Origin: Stenopsyche tienmushanensis
Taxonomy: Eukaryota > Arthropoda > Insecta > Trichoptera > Stenopsychidae
Reading direction: 5' to 3'
DNA: 64,000 bases
Assembly: GCA_008973525.1 (NCBI GenBank)
Contig: WACJ01000001.1
Span: forward strand, 357,391 to 421,390
The notes below the pieces were generated by a model that was not told the DNA's origin, did no database searches, and saw only the letters and a list, made by a program, of their open reading frames with translations. Position numbers and translations under genes: made by a program. Positions 9,501-21,745 of this stretch are shown piece by piece (the first letter of the stretch is position 1; each line of letters starts with the position of its first letter).

Positions 9501-11795
9501 AATCAATATAATGGAATAACTAACCGATATGATAAGATCCTTGATCTTGTATTATCCAATGACTCATTAATAGTATCAAAATGCATCGATCCACTTGTAA
9601 CAATAGACCCATTTCATGAACCATTGGTTATACATATTAAATTTGCATCACTATCACCCTTGAAATCAGCAAAAATTACAAAGTACTTCTACAACAAAGC
9701 GAACTATGGACTCATAAACTCCAAGATTGATAAAATTGATTGGAGTAGTGAATTTTCAAGTCGTACGTTAGAACAATGTGTTACTTTTTTCTATTCTAAA
9801 TTCTATGACCTTAGAGATCGTTATGTTCCTAGCAACTTTATTGGACCTGGCACATATCCCAGATGGTATTCGACATCATTGAAATCAGCTATTAAGGAAA
9901 AAAATAAATATCATCGTAAATTTAAACTGTACGGTAATAAATGCGACTTAAATTCATTCAGATTTCAGCGTAAAAGAGTGAAAATGTTGGAAACTCAATG
10001 TTTCCTTAACTATAGTCAATCAGTAGAAAACAATATTGAGAAACAGCCCAAACAATTTTGGACATTTATTAAGTCACGTGCTAAGTCATCTGGCATCCCT
10101 AGTACTATTCAATACGGCATTTGTGTGGCTAACACTGGTACTGACATATGTAACGTCTTCTCAGAATTCTTTAGATCAACTTTTCTAAGCCCAGATAACT
10201 TGGACATCTTACTTGAATCAAATACTACAGTTGAATCAGTTTCGGACATAACCACCATCATGATTGATTCTGACCTAATCACTAAAATGTTACTCAAAAT
10301 TGACACATCTAAATCAGCTGGTCCTGATTATCTGCCTGCCTTATTCCTGGTTAATTGTGCTAGGACCTTATCCAAGCCGATTTTGCTTCTATTTCAACGC
10401 TCTTTTACCGACTGCTATGTCCCTAACATTTGGAAATCTGCCTTCATAACACCAGTTCATAAAAAGGGAAATAAGACCGAAGTATCTAACTACAGACCGA
10501 TCTCTAAACTGTGTATTCTAGCAAAAATACTGGAGAAAATTGTTCATATGCAGGTACAGTTGGCTCTAAAAAATTATCTCAATCAAGCTCAACATGGATT
10601 TATGAAAAACAGATCTACTGTTTCCAATCTTGTACTATTGAATGAATTTATAACAGAGGCTATGGATAACGATCATCAAGTTGATGTTATCTACACTGAC
10701 TACAGTAAAGCGTTTGACAGGATCGACCACAACATTCTCATGACCAAATTATACAATGCAGGAATTAGAGGAGATCTACATAGGTGGTTCTTCTCATACA
10801 TAACAAACAGATCCCAAGCTGTTGTCATTGATAATTACATATCCACCTGGGTTGCCATACCCAGTGGTGTCCCCCAGGGATCGAATCTAGGGCCTCTTTT
10901 ATTTAACATTTTTGTAAATAATATTGTTGACTGCTTCAGAAATTCTAATATTTTAATTTTTGCTGATGATATGAAGATTTTCGCCAATATCACCTCAATC
11001 GAGGATGCCAATGCCCTACAAGCTGACTTAGAATGCCTTGATGAATACTGCATAAACAATAAATTGGACCTCAACCCAAAAAAATGCTTTTCTGTCACGT
11101 TTACCCGTAAACGTAATTTTATACAAACGACATACAACTTAAAAAATTACACATTACTAAAAAAGAATGACATATCAGATCTTGGTGTTGTTCATGACTC
11201 TAAGCTGACCTTTGATCCCCACATTAATGATATAGTTACAAAAGCTACAAGGTCATTGGGATTCATAATGCGTAACTCAAGCTTTTTTAAACGACCTAAG
11301 ACATTAAAAATTCTCTACTGTGCCTATGTTAGAAGCAAGCTTGAATATGCGTCTCAAATCTGGAACCCCAGGTATCAAAAATATGTGGATCGAATTGAAA
11401 GAGTTCAAATGAAGTTTATAAAATTCCTATGCTTCAAAATGGGGAAAGCGTATAATTCGTCAGAATATGAGCGTATCTGCTCAGATCAACACTTAGTAGC
11501 CCTTAATAAGCGCCGTACAATAGCAGACATTATATACTTACTCAAAATTACAAACGGCATAATTGACTGTCCTGAACTGCTGAGTAGTATTAACTTCAAT
11601 ATACCTAGTAGATCTATGAGATTTTACCAACCAATCGCGGTTCCGTTGGCCTCTACCAACTATAGAAAGAATGCCTTCTTGAGTAGAGCCATAATAAACC
11701 TTAATGATGTGCTAAGGGATCTTGAGCTGGATATTTTCAATTGTAATCTAATCGATATCAAACGTCAGCTAATCAATCTTTTAATTGATGAATAA
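9501..11795 (+). CDS. LINE ORF2: endonuclease remnant plus complete reverse transcriptase
   Basis: One uninterrupted frame of about 765 codons. It opens with the tail of an apurinic-type endonuclease (RYDKILDLVLSN, then VTIDPFHEPLV) and has no ATG there, so the element is 5'-truncated. Counting from 9624, the reverse transcriptase shows SNYRPIS, the motif A aspartate D359 in YTDYSKAFD, SGVPQGS at about 414-420 and the catalytic FADD at 446-449. The thumb region follows (FDPHINDIVTKATRSLGF, YVRSKLEYASQIWNP). No frameshift or stop is seen over 2.3 kb, so this is the best preserved transposon here. The family is CR1/Jockey-like; the exact clade is not settled by eye. Confidence 0.85.
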   Translation, partial: NQYNGITNRYDKILDLVLSNDSLIVSKCIDPLVTIDPFHEPLVIHIKFASLSPLKSAKITKYFYNKANYGLINSKIDKIDWSSEFSSRTLEQCVTFFYSKFYDLRDRYVPSNFIGPGTYPRWYSTSLKSAIKEKNKYHRKFKLYGNKCDLNSFRFQRKRVKMLETQCFLNYSQSVENNIEKQPKQFWTFIKSRAKSSGIPSTIQYGICVANTGTDICNVFSEFFRSTFLSPDNLDILLESNTTVESVSDITTIMIDSDLITKMLLKIDTSKSAGPDYLPALFLVNCARTLSKPILLLFQRSFTDCYVPNIWKSAFITPVHKKGNKTEVSNYRPISKLCILAKILEKIVHMQVQLALKNYLNQAQHGFMKNRSTVSNLVLLNEFITEAMDNDHQVDVIYTDYSKAFDRIDHNILMTKLYNAGIRGDLHRWFFSYITNRSQAVVIDNYISTWVAIPSGVPQGSNLGPLLFNIFVNNIVDCFRNSNILIFADDMKIFANITSIEDANALQADLECLDEYCINNKLDLNPKKCFSVTFTRKRNFIQTTYNLKNYTLLKKNDISDLGVVHDSKLTFDPHINDIVTKATRSLGFIMRNSSFFKRPKTLKILYCAYVRSKLEYASQIWNPRYQKYVDRIERVQMKFIKFLCFKMGKAYNSSEYERICSDQHLVALNKRRTIADIIYLLKITNGIIDCPELLSSINFNIPSRSMRFYQPIAVPLASTNYRKNAFLSRAIINLNDVLRDLELDIFNCNLIDIKRQLINLLIDE

Positions 11796-12062
11796 AGTAA
11801 ATCAGTAGTAATAACAGCAATAATAAAAATAATAAAAAAATAAAAATAAAAATAAAAAAAATAAAAAAATAAAAAAAAACGAAATAACTACAAGGTTACG
11901 AACTTTTAAATTTGAGTACATGTTATAATTTTACCTTTAATTTTAACTAATTCTATATGTGAAATCCTATTATTGGCTTGTAATATTTCTAATCTACAGC
12001 TAATTATATATGTAAAGCTGTTGGGTTTCCACAAATAAATAAATAAATAAATAAATAAATAA
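9501..12062 (+). mobile_element. 5'-truncated CR1/Jockey-like LINE
   Basis: The element spans the truncated ORF2, a short A-rich 3' region (11810-11880) and a terminal AAAT microsatellite at about 12030-12062, the kind of short-repeat tail seen in CR1-group LINEs. The left end is placed where homology to the endonuclease starts and could lie up to about 80 bases earlier. No clear target-site duplication was found. Confidence 0.75.
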
Positions 12063-12779
12063 AATATGGACTACATTGCTCTCCAAAATTAAATTATGAT
12101 TTATTGTGCGTTTTTTATTGTTATGGCGTACATCATAAAGCCACAGCGACAGGTAGAAATATGTATGTTTTAAATTTAATTATGAGACATGGAACAAAAA
12201 TTTAGATATTTTTGAAGGCTCAGAGCTTGAAACGAATATATCTTTTAAAGTAAATACATATTTTTTAAATAAAATCATCATAAACTATCCATTTTTCAAC
12301 CCTAAATATGAATAAAATCTGATTTTATAGCTCATAACAAAGAAAATGCATATGATTTTCATCGTTTTTTGGGATTGAACAATTTAATTAAAATTGACAA
12401 ATACATGTGATTTTTAGGAATTTTACAATCTTTAAATAATAAATGTTAAAATTCATAACAATCCAATGTTTAGTCCACAAGTCACAGTAATTTTATTGAT
12501 GCTGTTTTAATATTTTTTAAAACAATGAAAACATTTGAATTTTGTGCATTGATAAAGAATTGCTTTTTAATGAGAAAAAATATCGTAAATAGACGTAAAC
12601 CGATCATAAATTGAAGCTACATAAGATATCTGATACTATAAAGATATCAGAAGGCTGTGTATTCACCATTTTTCATCAATATTTATCCGTAAGAAAGCTC
12701 TGTTCGAAGTAGGTACAACGCGTCCATAATTCAGAGCGCTGTTTAAAGCTATTTAAGCGCAATAAAAAGGTTTTTTCAT
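12063..12779. other. No recognised feature
   Basis: Very AT-rich sequence after the LINE tail. No coding motif or paired repeat was seen. Confidence 0.4.
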
Positions 12780-12998
12780 GCAATTTATGACCATGTATTG
12801 CTTCCCCATCCACTGTATTCTGCGAATCTGACTCCCGGTAACTACTACCTACAGAAAATAATGCTCAATGGAAAGAGTTGCACAAGTTCATCAAAAATCA
12901 CTCTTTGCCTCGTGCTGAGTATCAGTATGGCCTTCTCTGAACAAGCTAACCCACTTCATAACATGTTGTCGACTCATCACATCACTACCAGAAAGATT
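12780..12998. mobile_element. Rearranged mariner fragments
   Basis: The plus strand at 12795-12850 reads LPHPLYSANLTPGNYYLQ, the transposase C-terminal D motif. Sequence 12895-12995 on the minus strand matches the helix-turn-helix piece at 5690-5810 (tgccttgt/cgtgagtatca; ttgtcgactcatca). N- and C-terminal pieces are thus joined in opposite orientations. Confidence 0.55.
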
Positions 12999-14577
12999 TT
13001 ATATTTTCATAAAAAAAAATGCCTTTAGGTCTCCTACATGACGTTTGAAATGCCGTTTGAATTCATTTAGTTTATCCAATTAAAATTTTGCACGAGAAGA
13101 ATTGCTCGCTTATATAGACAGAATGGCTACATTGTGCTCTTTCCTAGTTAATCTTAGAAACGTCTTTCGTCTAATTCTTAATCTCTCCGACAGAAACAGA
13201 CAATTTCATTATTTTTATTTAATCTTCGAGTCCTTGTCTGGTCTCTTTCTCCGGCTGCGTTAATTACCGAACTCGGGTTAATTCCTTGGCGTCTATATTC
13301 TCCATGGTTTCGTATTAAATAACCCCACGCACATTTTGAATGACTGATCAAATATATTTATATAAACCGATTGTCGAACACAAATCGAATTATCGGTCAA
13401 TTCTTGAACAGGGGGTAGTTTTTATGGTGAACTAATTTCAGCTGTAATTATATCCATGCTGATAAATTGAGGCTAATCTTCTACAGACTACAAGTGTTGC
13501 CTTAACTGGGGCATTTGAGTGCAATATTAACACCTCTTTGGAATGCTTCCAAAGTGTTTCATGGTTACATTGCTCAAAAATGTGCTTGGATTGTTGAGGA
13601 TATTATAATCAGCATCAACAAGATTGCGTTATTGAATCAAATCATTGGCGTTAATAGTCGATGAAATGATTTATTATTGATCGATCTGAATATTGTCACT
13701 CATTTGGCTTCAACGTCCTGTGGATTTCTCAGGATATTCGGAAAAAAAATCTATGAAAACAACCCTCGAGGATAAGACAAAGGATGCGATTGTCATAAAA
13801 ATGAATTGCCTTTTTTTGCAGACGAGTTTTTGGGAGAATCGTTAAGCTTTTTTTTAGTTTTATTCATCCCTTGTTAACGCGGAGGTGTTCGCACGGATCT
13901 TTATGGGTCGTAACGTCTTTTCTTCTCCCCCGAGCCTTCAAAATTATTTCCTCAGAGGAAGTATTGCTTAATCTTCCGGTGCAAGGGTTAAGATTTATGC
14001 CCAAAAAATAAGAACAACTTTGACAGACAACCCCAAACAACAACAAAAAACAACCCGAATCGGCTCACGTTTTTTTTTAAATATGAACGTCGCATATCAG
14101 ATCTTTCGCGGGATGATCTGGATTCCAATTCCGACGCGTATTGATCAGATGGAATAAGGTCATATCCATTTTGTGCGAGGAAACTTTGATCATATCGTCG
14201 GAATATTTTCAATTCGCTTTGTATATCTGAACACTCAGAAATTCATACGCAAAATTTAAGTCTCACCCATTTTTTAAAAAAAATATGGACCACAAGCTCC
14301 AATGTCTCGAGTTCCTAACTCTATTCGTTTCTGTCTGAATCGTTCATTTATCTAAACTAAATATGAGTTTCAAAGTATCATGATACTCCAACGCCTTAAA
14401 CAAGAACTTGTTAGCCAACTTTGTAAATAAAAACAAGAAATATCACGAAACAATAGTTATTAATCGATAATTCGATTTCATAAATAGGGAGCCAAAAGTA
14501 TTAAAATACTTAGAACACAGCATTATAAATTATAATTCCCTATGTAGCATGGACGAAATGTTATCCCCACGCAATGG
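12999..14577. other. No recognised feature
   Basis: Short minus frames near 13864-14212 have no family resemblance. The sequence looks unique. Confidence 0.4.
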
Positions 14578-14648
14578 AGCTGTTAATTTGTGCGGATTTT
14601 GTTCGCCAGATTAACAGCGACGCATTGGGCTCCAACTTCTGACACCAA
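14578..14648 (-). promoter_or_regulatory. Retroelement primer-binding site (tRNA-Leu type) and hairpin
   Basis: ccaacttctgacacca (14632-14647) is the reverse of a TGGTGTCAGAAGTGGG-like site. Just beyond it lies agctgttaatttgtgcgg...ccagattaacagcgacg (14580-14623), a decayed copy of the hairpin found inside other LTRs. Confidence 0.5.
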
Positions 14649-14995
14649 TGTTGCGTGGTGGAGTGGGGGTGCGCATCTCACTCCCAGGTGTTTGTCGAGG
14701 TGGCCACGCTCGCACGCGGATACGTTCTGCTCTCAGGTCGTTATGGAGCCATGCGGTAAGATGGAAGTAGACGGGTACCAAATAGAAATATTCTCTCATC
14801 GTAACTTTATTCTTTATCGATGATGAGAGAGATGGATAAAACCGCAGAAAGAACGTCTATCCTAAAGGCTATCCGAAGACTCTAACCTACTGCGCGTCAC
14901 CATCGCACTACTAGCGCCACAGATGATGTCGCTGTTAAAGTGACACGTTGCGTCTAAAGATAGACGGAAGATGTCACTGTCCTTCGATTTCGGCA
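14649..14995 (-). mobile_element. LTR adjoining a primer-binding site
   Basis: On the minus strand the LTR ends CACGCAACA at 14649 and is followed by ttggtgtcagaagttgg (14632-14648), a primer-binding site complementary to the 3' end of tRNA-Leu. The body keeps agcgccacagatgatgtcgc and gtgacacgttgcgtctaaag, matching 22740-22800. The LTR's own 5' end is missing. Confidence 0.6.
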
Positions 14996-14998
14996 GCT

Positions 14999-15990
14999 CC
15001 TTCGACCTCGCATGAATAGGAGTTTGGTCAAGTTCGTGGAATTGGCCCCATATTTGGGGATCACGTTGGATGGTTCGCAGAGCTTCATGATGCACGCTCG
15101 CAGCGCGGTGAAAAAGACAGCGGCCATCTTCGGTGTGATATCAAGAATCGCAGCGAGTGATTGGGGAATCAGAGGATATCCCCTCTTGACTGCCTACAAG
15201 GGTATTTTTATAGCCATCTCAATCTATGCAGGACCTATGGGCGTATCTATAGCGTTCTGCGTGGCACCCACTGATGGTATTCCGTTGCTGGCGGGTCTGG
15301 CGAAGTTCCTGGTCGAAAGCGATCCTATTCTGGTAATCGACGGCAGGAGCATTCCGCCCAATGGGAATGCCTCTAACGCGCTAAGCAATCTTCATCGACT
15401 CGTTAAGGAGGCGGCGTTAGATAGTTGGCAGGAGCAGTGGTCCGCGTTGACTGTCGACCGCCACCTCTATCGATTAGGAACCGCCTGAGATGTCGCTGGG
15501 TCGTTCCGGATTACTGGACGTCCCAGTTCCTTACAATGCACGAGCGCTTTTTAGATTTAGACTGTTCCTAGTTTCAGAGTGTTCGTGGATCTCCAAATGA
15601 ACGCAGACCACGTTCTGTGGACATGTCCGGGCATGGCGTCCGATCGCTAAGCCCTCATTCGAAATGTCAGCAGTCTGAAAGGTTGGACACACAAACCTTG
15701 TGGCCACTCCCTCATCGTTTAGGGCATTTAGGGCGTTTAGCATCCTTGCGGACATGGATATTTAATTCAGGTTTTGCACCTTGCTGTGCAATATTGTTGA
15801 GCAGAGCATGATCCCAATTAGCGGGATCAACAAACAACTCGGGTCAGTAACGAGTCTCCATGTCTCTCCATGGCATTTTTGAATCGTTTTTTTCTCAGGA
15901 AAAAAATCTAAATTTGGACAATAAACTTGTGCAATTCTAGCTTATCCAGGTTTCATTGAACCATAATGAAAAACCCTTTTTATAGTCAAT
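14999..15990 (+). pseudogene. DADHVLW-family LINE, reverse transcriptase C-terminus (best copy)
   Basis: From 15012 the plus strand reads LAPYLGITLDGSQSFMMHAR, a reverse transcriptase thumb motif, then VKKTAAIFGVISRIAAS, and later DSWQEQWSAL. After a stop near 15487 other frames continue with the ADHVLWTCPGMASDR-type motif at 15600-15650 and a noncoding 3' region (gtttgcaccttgctgtgc at about 15770). The piece resembles I/R1/Jockey-type C-termini. It is broken by frameshifts and cannot be functional. Its tail from 15815 (tgatcccaattagcgggatc) is shared with 4540-4760. Confidence 0.65.
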
Positions 15991-17386
15991 CCGAGCTAGC
16001 GCGTATATTCGGGCAATGCGTGCGGTACCTATCCTACTCCATAATACCCATCCTATTCGTTTAGCTGATGATTTTTAAATGTGTTTTTACATTGGTCCAA
16101 TAGGATCCCAGTCTTTACGATAACTCTTCAAGTTCTCAGCATAGATCTGACCATCCTATAAGACTAAGATGTTTCCATCACTGTGTCCGGATACAAATTA
16201 AGCTCAAACATAAGGCTTTAAAATGTACGAATACTTTTGGGTCCCCCTAATATGTTTAATGTGTAACATCTTAAAGCGTTAAGGGGAAGCCCTGCCCTCG
16301 ATCAGATAAGAGCGTATAAACAATGTTACATAAGTAGGATGTCCCGTCAAATTATTAATTTTCACATAATCGAATTTTTGATGTAGTCCTTCAACTCAGA
16401 TCTAAGGTCGCTTGCAAATCCCTTGCATTAGCATGAAGGTATCGTAAAAAACGCAATTATAGAGCCTGCAAAGTTATCATAGAGCAGAGGGCGACGCCGC
16501 GGGCTGAAGGCTTTGGGGTAAACAGAATTATCATAAGAATAGCTTCTCATTCGGTGGGTGGCGGGAAACTTCTTTTGAACCCGACGGGGAATCACCGTCC
16601 CACATTTTCGTCTATACGTCCCGCGTTCCCACAACTTCGACACTTCCTCTTTCGTGCCTTGTTAATCTCGCTTATTTTTGTTTTGTGCCTCTAGGCATTA
16701 TTCTAGGCTGTATTCTAATACATCTTAAAATAAACTGGAACGCCTTAAACTCTGAGCAAAAATAGCAACCATTTTTAGATGATATTCATATAGTCATTCA
16801 ATTTATTCATAGGCGATCATAAAAAACAATATCTGTCCAATATATGAAACAATCATACAATACACCAGATCAAGCTTATTATTCGATCAAAATTATATGT
16901 TTATTTCAGGCCAATTTCAAAAATAAATAGACGGTTTCCAAATAGAAATAATTTTGAATTATATTTACCCTGCAAAAAATTAATTAAAAGAAGCATTTAG
17001 TATAAAAATATGCTTATTTTCCCAGTTTTCTTAGTAGTATTTTTAACTTTTTATGCTGTAATATGAAATTTAAGTATGTAAACTAAGAACTCAACGCCAA
17101 TTACTGGGATAGTCTTCAACGGTTATGAGGAGTCGTTTACTACATTAACTCCTCAGCAGATGAAAAGTCACTACCTTCATTCCCAAGGGAATGCTCCTAG
17201 TGAAAAACACTTTAAAGGCTATTCAAAAAATTAAAGCACTCTCTTTCAGATGTAATCCAATTTATATTACGATCATAATCATCGAATAAAACAGCGATGA
17301 ACATTCCATCTGAATATATTATAGAACACACGAAGATCCTCCGTTTATATTTTGAATAATCTCAAGAGTGTCCATGCGTAGAACTT
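15991..17386. other. Mostly unassigned
   Basis: It holds the inverted partner (16016-16057) of the 5.8-kb word and a GC-richer patch at 16480-16640 with no readable motif. Confidence 0.4.
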
Positions 17387-17535
17387 CCCACTTCTGACAC
17401 CAATGTAAATCATACCATGGGTTAGTGGGGATTGATTTAACTCACACGCTCTCTTCGCCAGATTGCAGTCCAGCCGCACAATCGCCATCAGTAGACAAGA
17501 TGATGAAGTTCTCCTCCTCTCGATGATGAAGTCAT
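17387..17535 (-). mobile_element. Primer-binding site and LTR end of a second LTR family
   Basis: cccacttctgacacca (17387-17402) is a tRNA-Leu-type primer-binding site in reverse, followed by tgtaaatcatacc, which should be the LTR end. The LTR does not resemble the 22.4-kb family. It runs to about 17535, where a mariner terminus begins. Confidence 0.45.
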
Positions 17536-17539
17536 CGAA

Positions 17540-17650
17540 TTTAGTTAAAAATTTAGTAGGTATCTTGCATACAGCTTGTTTTATTTACATTTAAAAATTT
17601 AGCATCCTTATTGAAATATTTTGGTGATATTATCCGAGCATCCTTATTGT
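17540..17650 (+). mobile_element. Mariner terminal fragment, same family as 59 kb
   Basis: About 90 bases: gtaggtatcttgcatacagc, ttgttttatttacatttaaa, gcatccttattgaaatattt. The last part is partly duplicated at 17634-17648 (gagcatccttattgtaa). Confidence 0.6.
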
Positions 17651-20600
17651 AAGACTTGTAACAATATAAGGGAATGTTGTGAGTTTTAATTAAAAAGCTT
17701 TTGACGTTCAATTCTGCACTCCTCGAGATAATGACACTGTAATATACGAGCAATCGTTTGTTACAGCGGTTTCGTATACACGATATTAAAAATAGTTGCT
17801 AAATCTACAATACATTTTTCATAGAAGAATAATAATCTGGTGGGATATATCGGTGATATTAAAATTTTTCAACCCTGAGTTATGGAAGCGAACATGAGCA
17901 AAGTTACCCAGTTTAAAACTTTTCAGCTTCGCGTACCGCAAGCGTGCATTAGATCAAGCTTCATATACCATAAAGATAAATAATAGCTACCATATTTACA
18001 TAGAATAAATTTAAAATACGAATATAGAACAGAAAATATTTTTAAAAAAAAATCATCCTTGCATTTTCTGCTCTAATTTATTGAATTTTCCCGTTGTTAT
18101 TGCGAAAACACCACAGTATAACCTTCGAACGTCCAAGCAATTGAGATTTACGGCATAATTTAAAATGATTACCCGAAGACCGTGAATTTTATTGAAATGC
18201 TCCACTTTTGAATCCTTGATAAAATTCCCATTTTATATCTTGTTTGCGTTCAAACATAAACAGTATAAATACAATGTGGTTGAATTAAAATTGTTTTAAA
18301 TTTTATTCGTTTGCTATTCGCATGTCATATTTTTATGGCCGTTAAAGGTCGTATTTCAACACTTAAAATGTTGACAGGGTGAAATGGTGAGGAATGAAGA
18401 TGTGCGAATCTTGTCTAAAGAGCAGATAATCCGGCCCGCTTTCCTTTCACAAGATGACTTCCGTCAAAACGCTGTTGGCGCTAATAGTACTTCCGGTGAA
18501 ATTCGACGGTCAGCATAAAAAAATAGCTTCGGGAAAATGGTTGCCTAGACAACGACGCTTCAAAGCCCCTTACAGAAATATTCACATTTACATACAAACA
18601 GGACGTCGTATTAATTTTGAATATAAATATCAAATCGCTTCCACCAATCATCAACGAGTATTAAATTCAAATAAAAATGTGACATTAGTCGAAAGGCATT
18701 CATAATCGATCATGTCGGAATAAATATCGCACGCTTCATTGTCATAGATCGGGGTTATTTTGCACCACTTTTAATTAAAATCAAATTCATCAATCAAGAT
18801 ATTTTTCGATCAAATCAACACGTATTCTCAGGACAATAATTATCCATAGTGGTTTCAATAGTATCAATTAACATTCAAGGACGTTCCAACGACACGTAAC
18901 TAAGCACGAATTAAATGCGAATAATTCAAATCCTCCGATATGTTCTATTCTATAAATTCACGTCCATCAAGTCACGGGAATTCATACGAAAAAAAAATCT
19001 CTGCATAAATTCAGACGAAACTTCCGCCAATAAAGTCTCGTCCGCCCATTCTAAAATCGTCGGTTTAAAGAAAAGATTCCGCCTTTGTCCTCGACTTTTA
19101 CTCGGTTCTCATTTTTAACGCCGAACAATGGACTCCGCGATCAGTCTGTGACATGTTTAAAGACATTCGGATCTTTTGTGCGAAAAAATCCCACAAACGA
19201 CCGAGCGAATATCTAGCCGTCCGAATGCAATATTCATGCTCGAAATAAATGTTGTTATGGTCAAATATTACGTGTCATTTTATGAACGCCGCTGTCAGAT
19301 GAACGAAACCGGTGCAAATTTCGATTCAAATAATTTACGCATTAAATACTAATTCGAGATTTAAAACGATGGTTTTGAATCGCTAATTGGAAAAAATATA
19401 TATATGAGCCATTTTATCATGTCGAACGAAATAAAGCGTTTTTTTTTTAGGTTATGTCGACATGTCTATATAATTCGGTTATATTTCACAGGGCTTGAAA
19501 ATCCTCCCACTGTCTAAATTTAATTATTCGAACGTCGTAATATAGCAAATGAGCGAGATTAAATCGCATTGAATAGTTTTAAACGTTTCTAAAGCTTTAA
19601 GATTCGGTTTGAACGGTTGCAACTCAATTCTCAAAGACAATTTATCTAGATTAAGACAAAGCCATAATCAATATTCTAGCTCTCGCTAATCCCAATTAGC
19701 ATTTATACTATTTCCTTCCGATCGCACAATCGGTTGGCAATGAATTATGAGATACGAATGTACGGTCGAAGGTCGACTATGTGATTGGAATACCAAAAAA
19801 TTCCAACATAAGATCATGCGATGTAATAAAGCAAGGTATTAATGCACGAGAGAGTCTGCTCCTATTTATTACCGCACACCGTCGACTTCATTTACATTCC
19901 CTGGGAGCGTCTTAATGAATGCAAAATATTTCCTAAAATATTCATTTTGGTTATAACTAACATCTACTGTGAATATAAATAAATTTCAAAAATTATATCA
20001 TAAATAAATTTAACGCGAGAAACAATCAACTGCTATGCTATTGCACGAATAGTTTGTAAAAATAATAATCGAGATGCCGTCGAACATTTCAAAGCAACGG
20101 AGAACTGTCAAAATTTCACCGGCGCTAATTGGCCATAACAACAAAATAATCGATTCGCTTTTGGCCGTTCGAATAAAAACGACAATAGCGACGAAATTAA
20201 ATACGTCAAAAAATAATAACGATTTATAAAATATTTCGAGATGTGCCCGTTTCGTAAAAACGTATTTCATATCAATAAAAATGTTAAACAATAAATTTGT
20301 TCGCATTGGAAGTACTTATTCAAATAAATTCGAATAACAGCGATATGAAAAAATCTAGGCGGTATTATCTGCAAGAATGTCGTTTTCGAATTCATTTTCT
20401 GTGATCAGAAGTTCAATTTCAACGTCTGTAAATCTGTTGGCTGAACGGCATATGGGATCGTAACATACATAGGTCTGTATCTGAAAGTCGTTTCGCAGCT
20501 TAGATTCGAGAAATAGGAAACGTTCGTTCAATAATGAACATTCCCTTAAAGGAAATGCTTTTTTTCAAATAAAATAAAAAATATTTGAGCGAATTTTCAA

Positions 20601-21354
20601 AAACATTATTACAAGGAATACACCATAAAATTTATTTCAGCAATATTTCCCCTTTTATCCGCTCGAGTACGAACGGGGAGAAACTCAAAATAGCTTCTGA
20701 AGATGCAGTAACTGCAAGTAATGGACCAAGCAAGAATAATCTTATATATGTGTACTGCATTTTATAAGCTGCATCCGAGCTTTGACTTTCGGTTGAATTG
20801 CGATCGACAATAAATTCTCTGCGAAGGAGCAAAGCAACCGCAATTTATCATCGGCTGTCCCGAAAATTGTCAACATGCGCCGATAAATTACAGCCTGATT
20901 ATGTCGTAATTGATAGCATTTTGCTGGAAAAACCATTTGTATTCGTATCGGGTAGACGAGGGATGAATTGAAATCCATCCCTTTCGGTACATTAGTGGCG
21001 TAGTGGCCACCCCATGAGCTGGATAATTTCTTTCTTCGATTTTTATGTATATTACCCAGTCTGCTCTTACTCCTGGCCGCTCCTACAGGCGTGTAAAATA
21101 TATCATGAAAGCGAGTGCGAACGAAAAATATGCTCTTCAATAAAAAAAATGCGAATATTTTCGCAGATTTAGCATACAATTTTGTAAATTGGTTTAAAAC
21201 CCTGAGCTGAAACTGAAAAATATATGATCCTTTATATATTTCGTGATGTATATTAATGTTGCCAAATTGACAAACTCTAATATGCACAAGGAAAATATAA
21301 ACATATTGAAGTGAATTTGTATGGACACGGTAGGAAAAATTGGCAAAGAACGTC
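17651..21354. other. Repeat-poor unique block
   Basis: I see no transposon motif over about 3.7 kb, and CpG-containing words are frequent (cgtccgcccattctaaaatc, ccgaatgcaat). It could be intronic or regulatory sequence of a gene whose exons lie outside, but no exon was recognised. Confidence 0.35.
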
Positions 21355-21530
21355 ACGAAAAATGAAACTCCTTGTGGTATACGAGAGCAGTCCAAAAAGG
21401 CCTGACAAAGAACCCCCAAAAAAATATCTATTGTTAGTGAAAACCGTCGAGCTCCTCAAAATAACCAATAAGCACCAACTCGACCTTTTTTGTATTGGCA
21501 AATCTTTTATCAACGATCCATATTTTCTGA
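21355..21530 (-). mobile_element. Mariner C-terminal fragment
   Basis: The minus strand contains gataaaagatttgcc and ttattttgaggagctcgacgg, matching 27520-27570 of the interrupted mariner, and runs to a terminal tggactgctctcgta. No long frame remains. Confidence 0.5.
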
Positions 21531-21579
21531 GATGAGATGATCTTTAGATATGAAACTGTCTTCGCCTTCTTTGTTCCAG

Positions 21580-21745
21580 GCCATGTTCTGTGGACATGTT
21601 CGGGCATGGCCTCCGATCGAGATGCGTTAATTCGTCAAGTCAGCGATCCGATAAACGGACCAGTTGGACAAACAGACCTTGTGGTTACTTCGTCCTTTTA
21701 GGGCCTTTCGGTGCGGCATTTTTGGTGTTAAATACATATCCGTAG
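21580..21745 (+). pseudogene. DADHVLW-family LINE 3' fragment
   Basis: The plus strand reads HVLWTCSGMASDRDALIRQV followed by GPVGQTDLVVTSSF across about 150 bases (ccatgttctgtggacatgtt, cgatccgataaacggacc). It is truncated on both sides. Confidence 0.6.

Noticed and set aside
14632..14648. 3' end of a tRNA-Leu gene
   Set aside because: Only the last 16 bases match and an LTR-like end follows directly; no cloverleaf sequence precedes it.
20742..21419. 225-codon minus-strand frame
   Set aside because: It runs through a recognisable mariner fragment in another reading and shows no domain; treated as chance.
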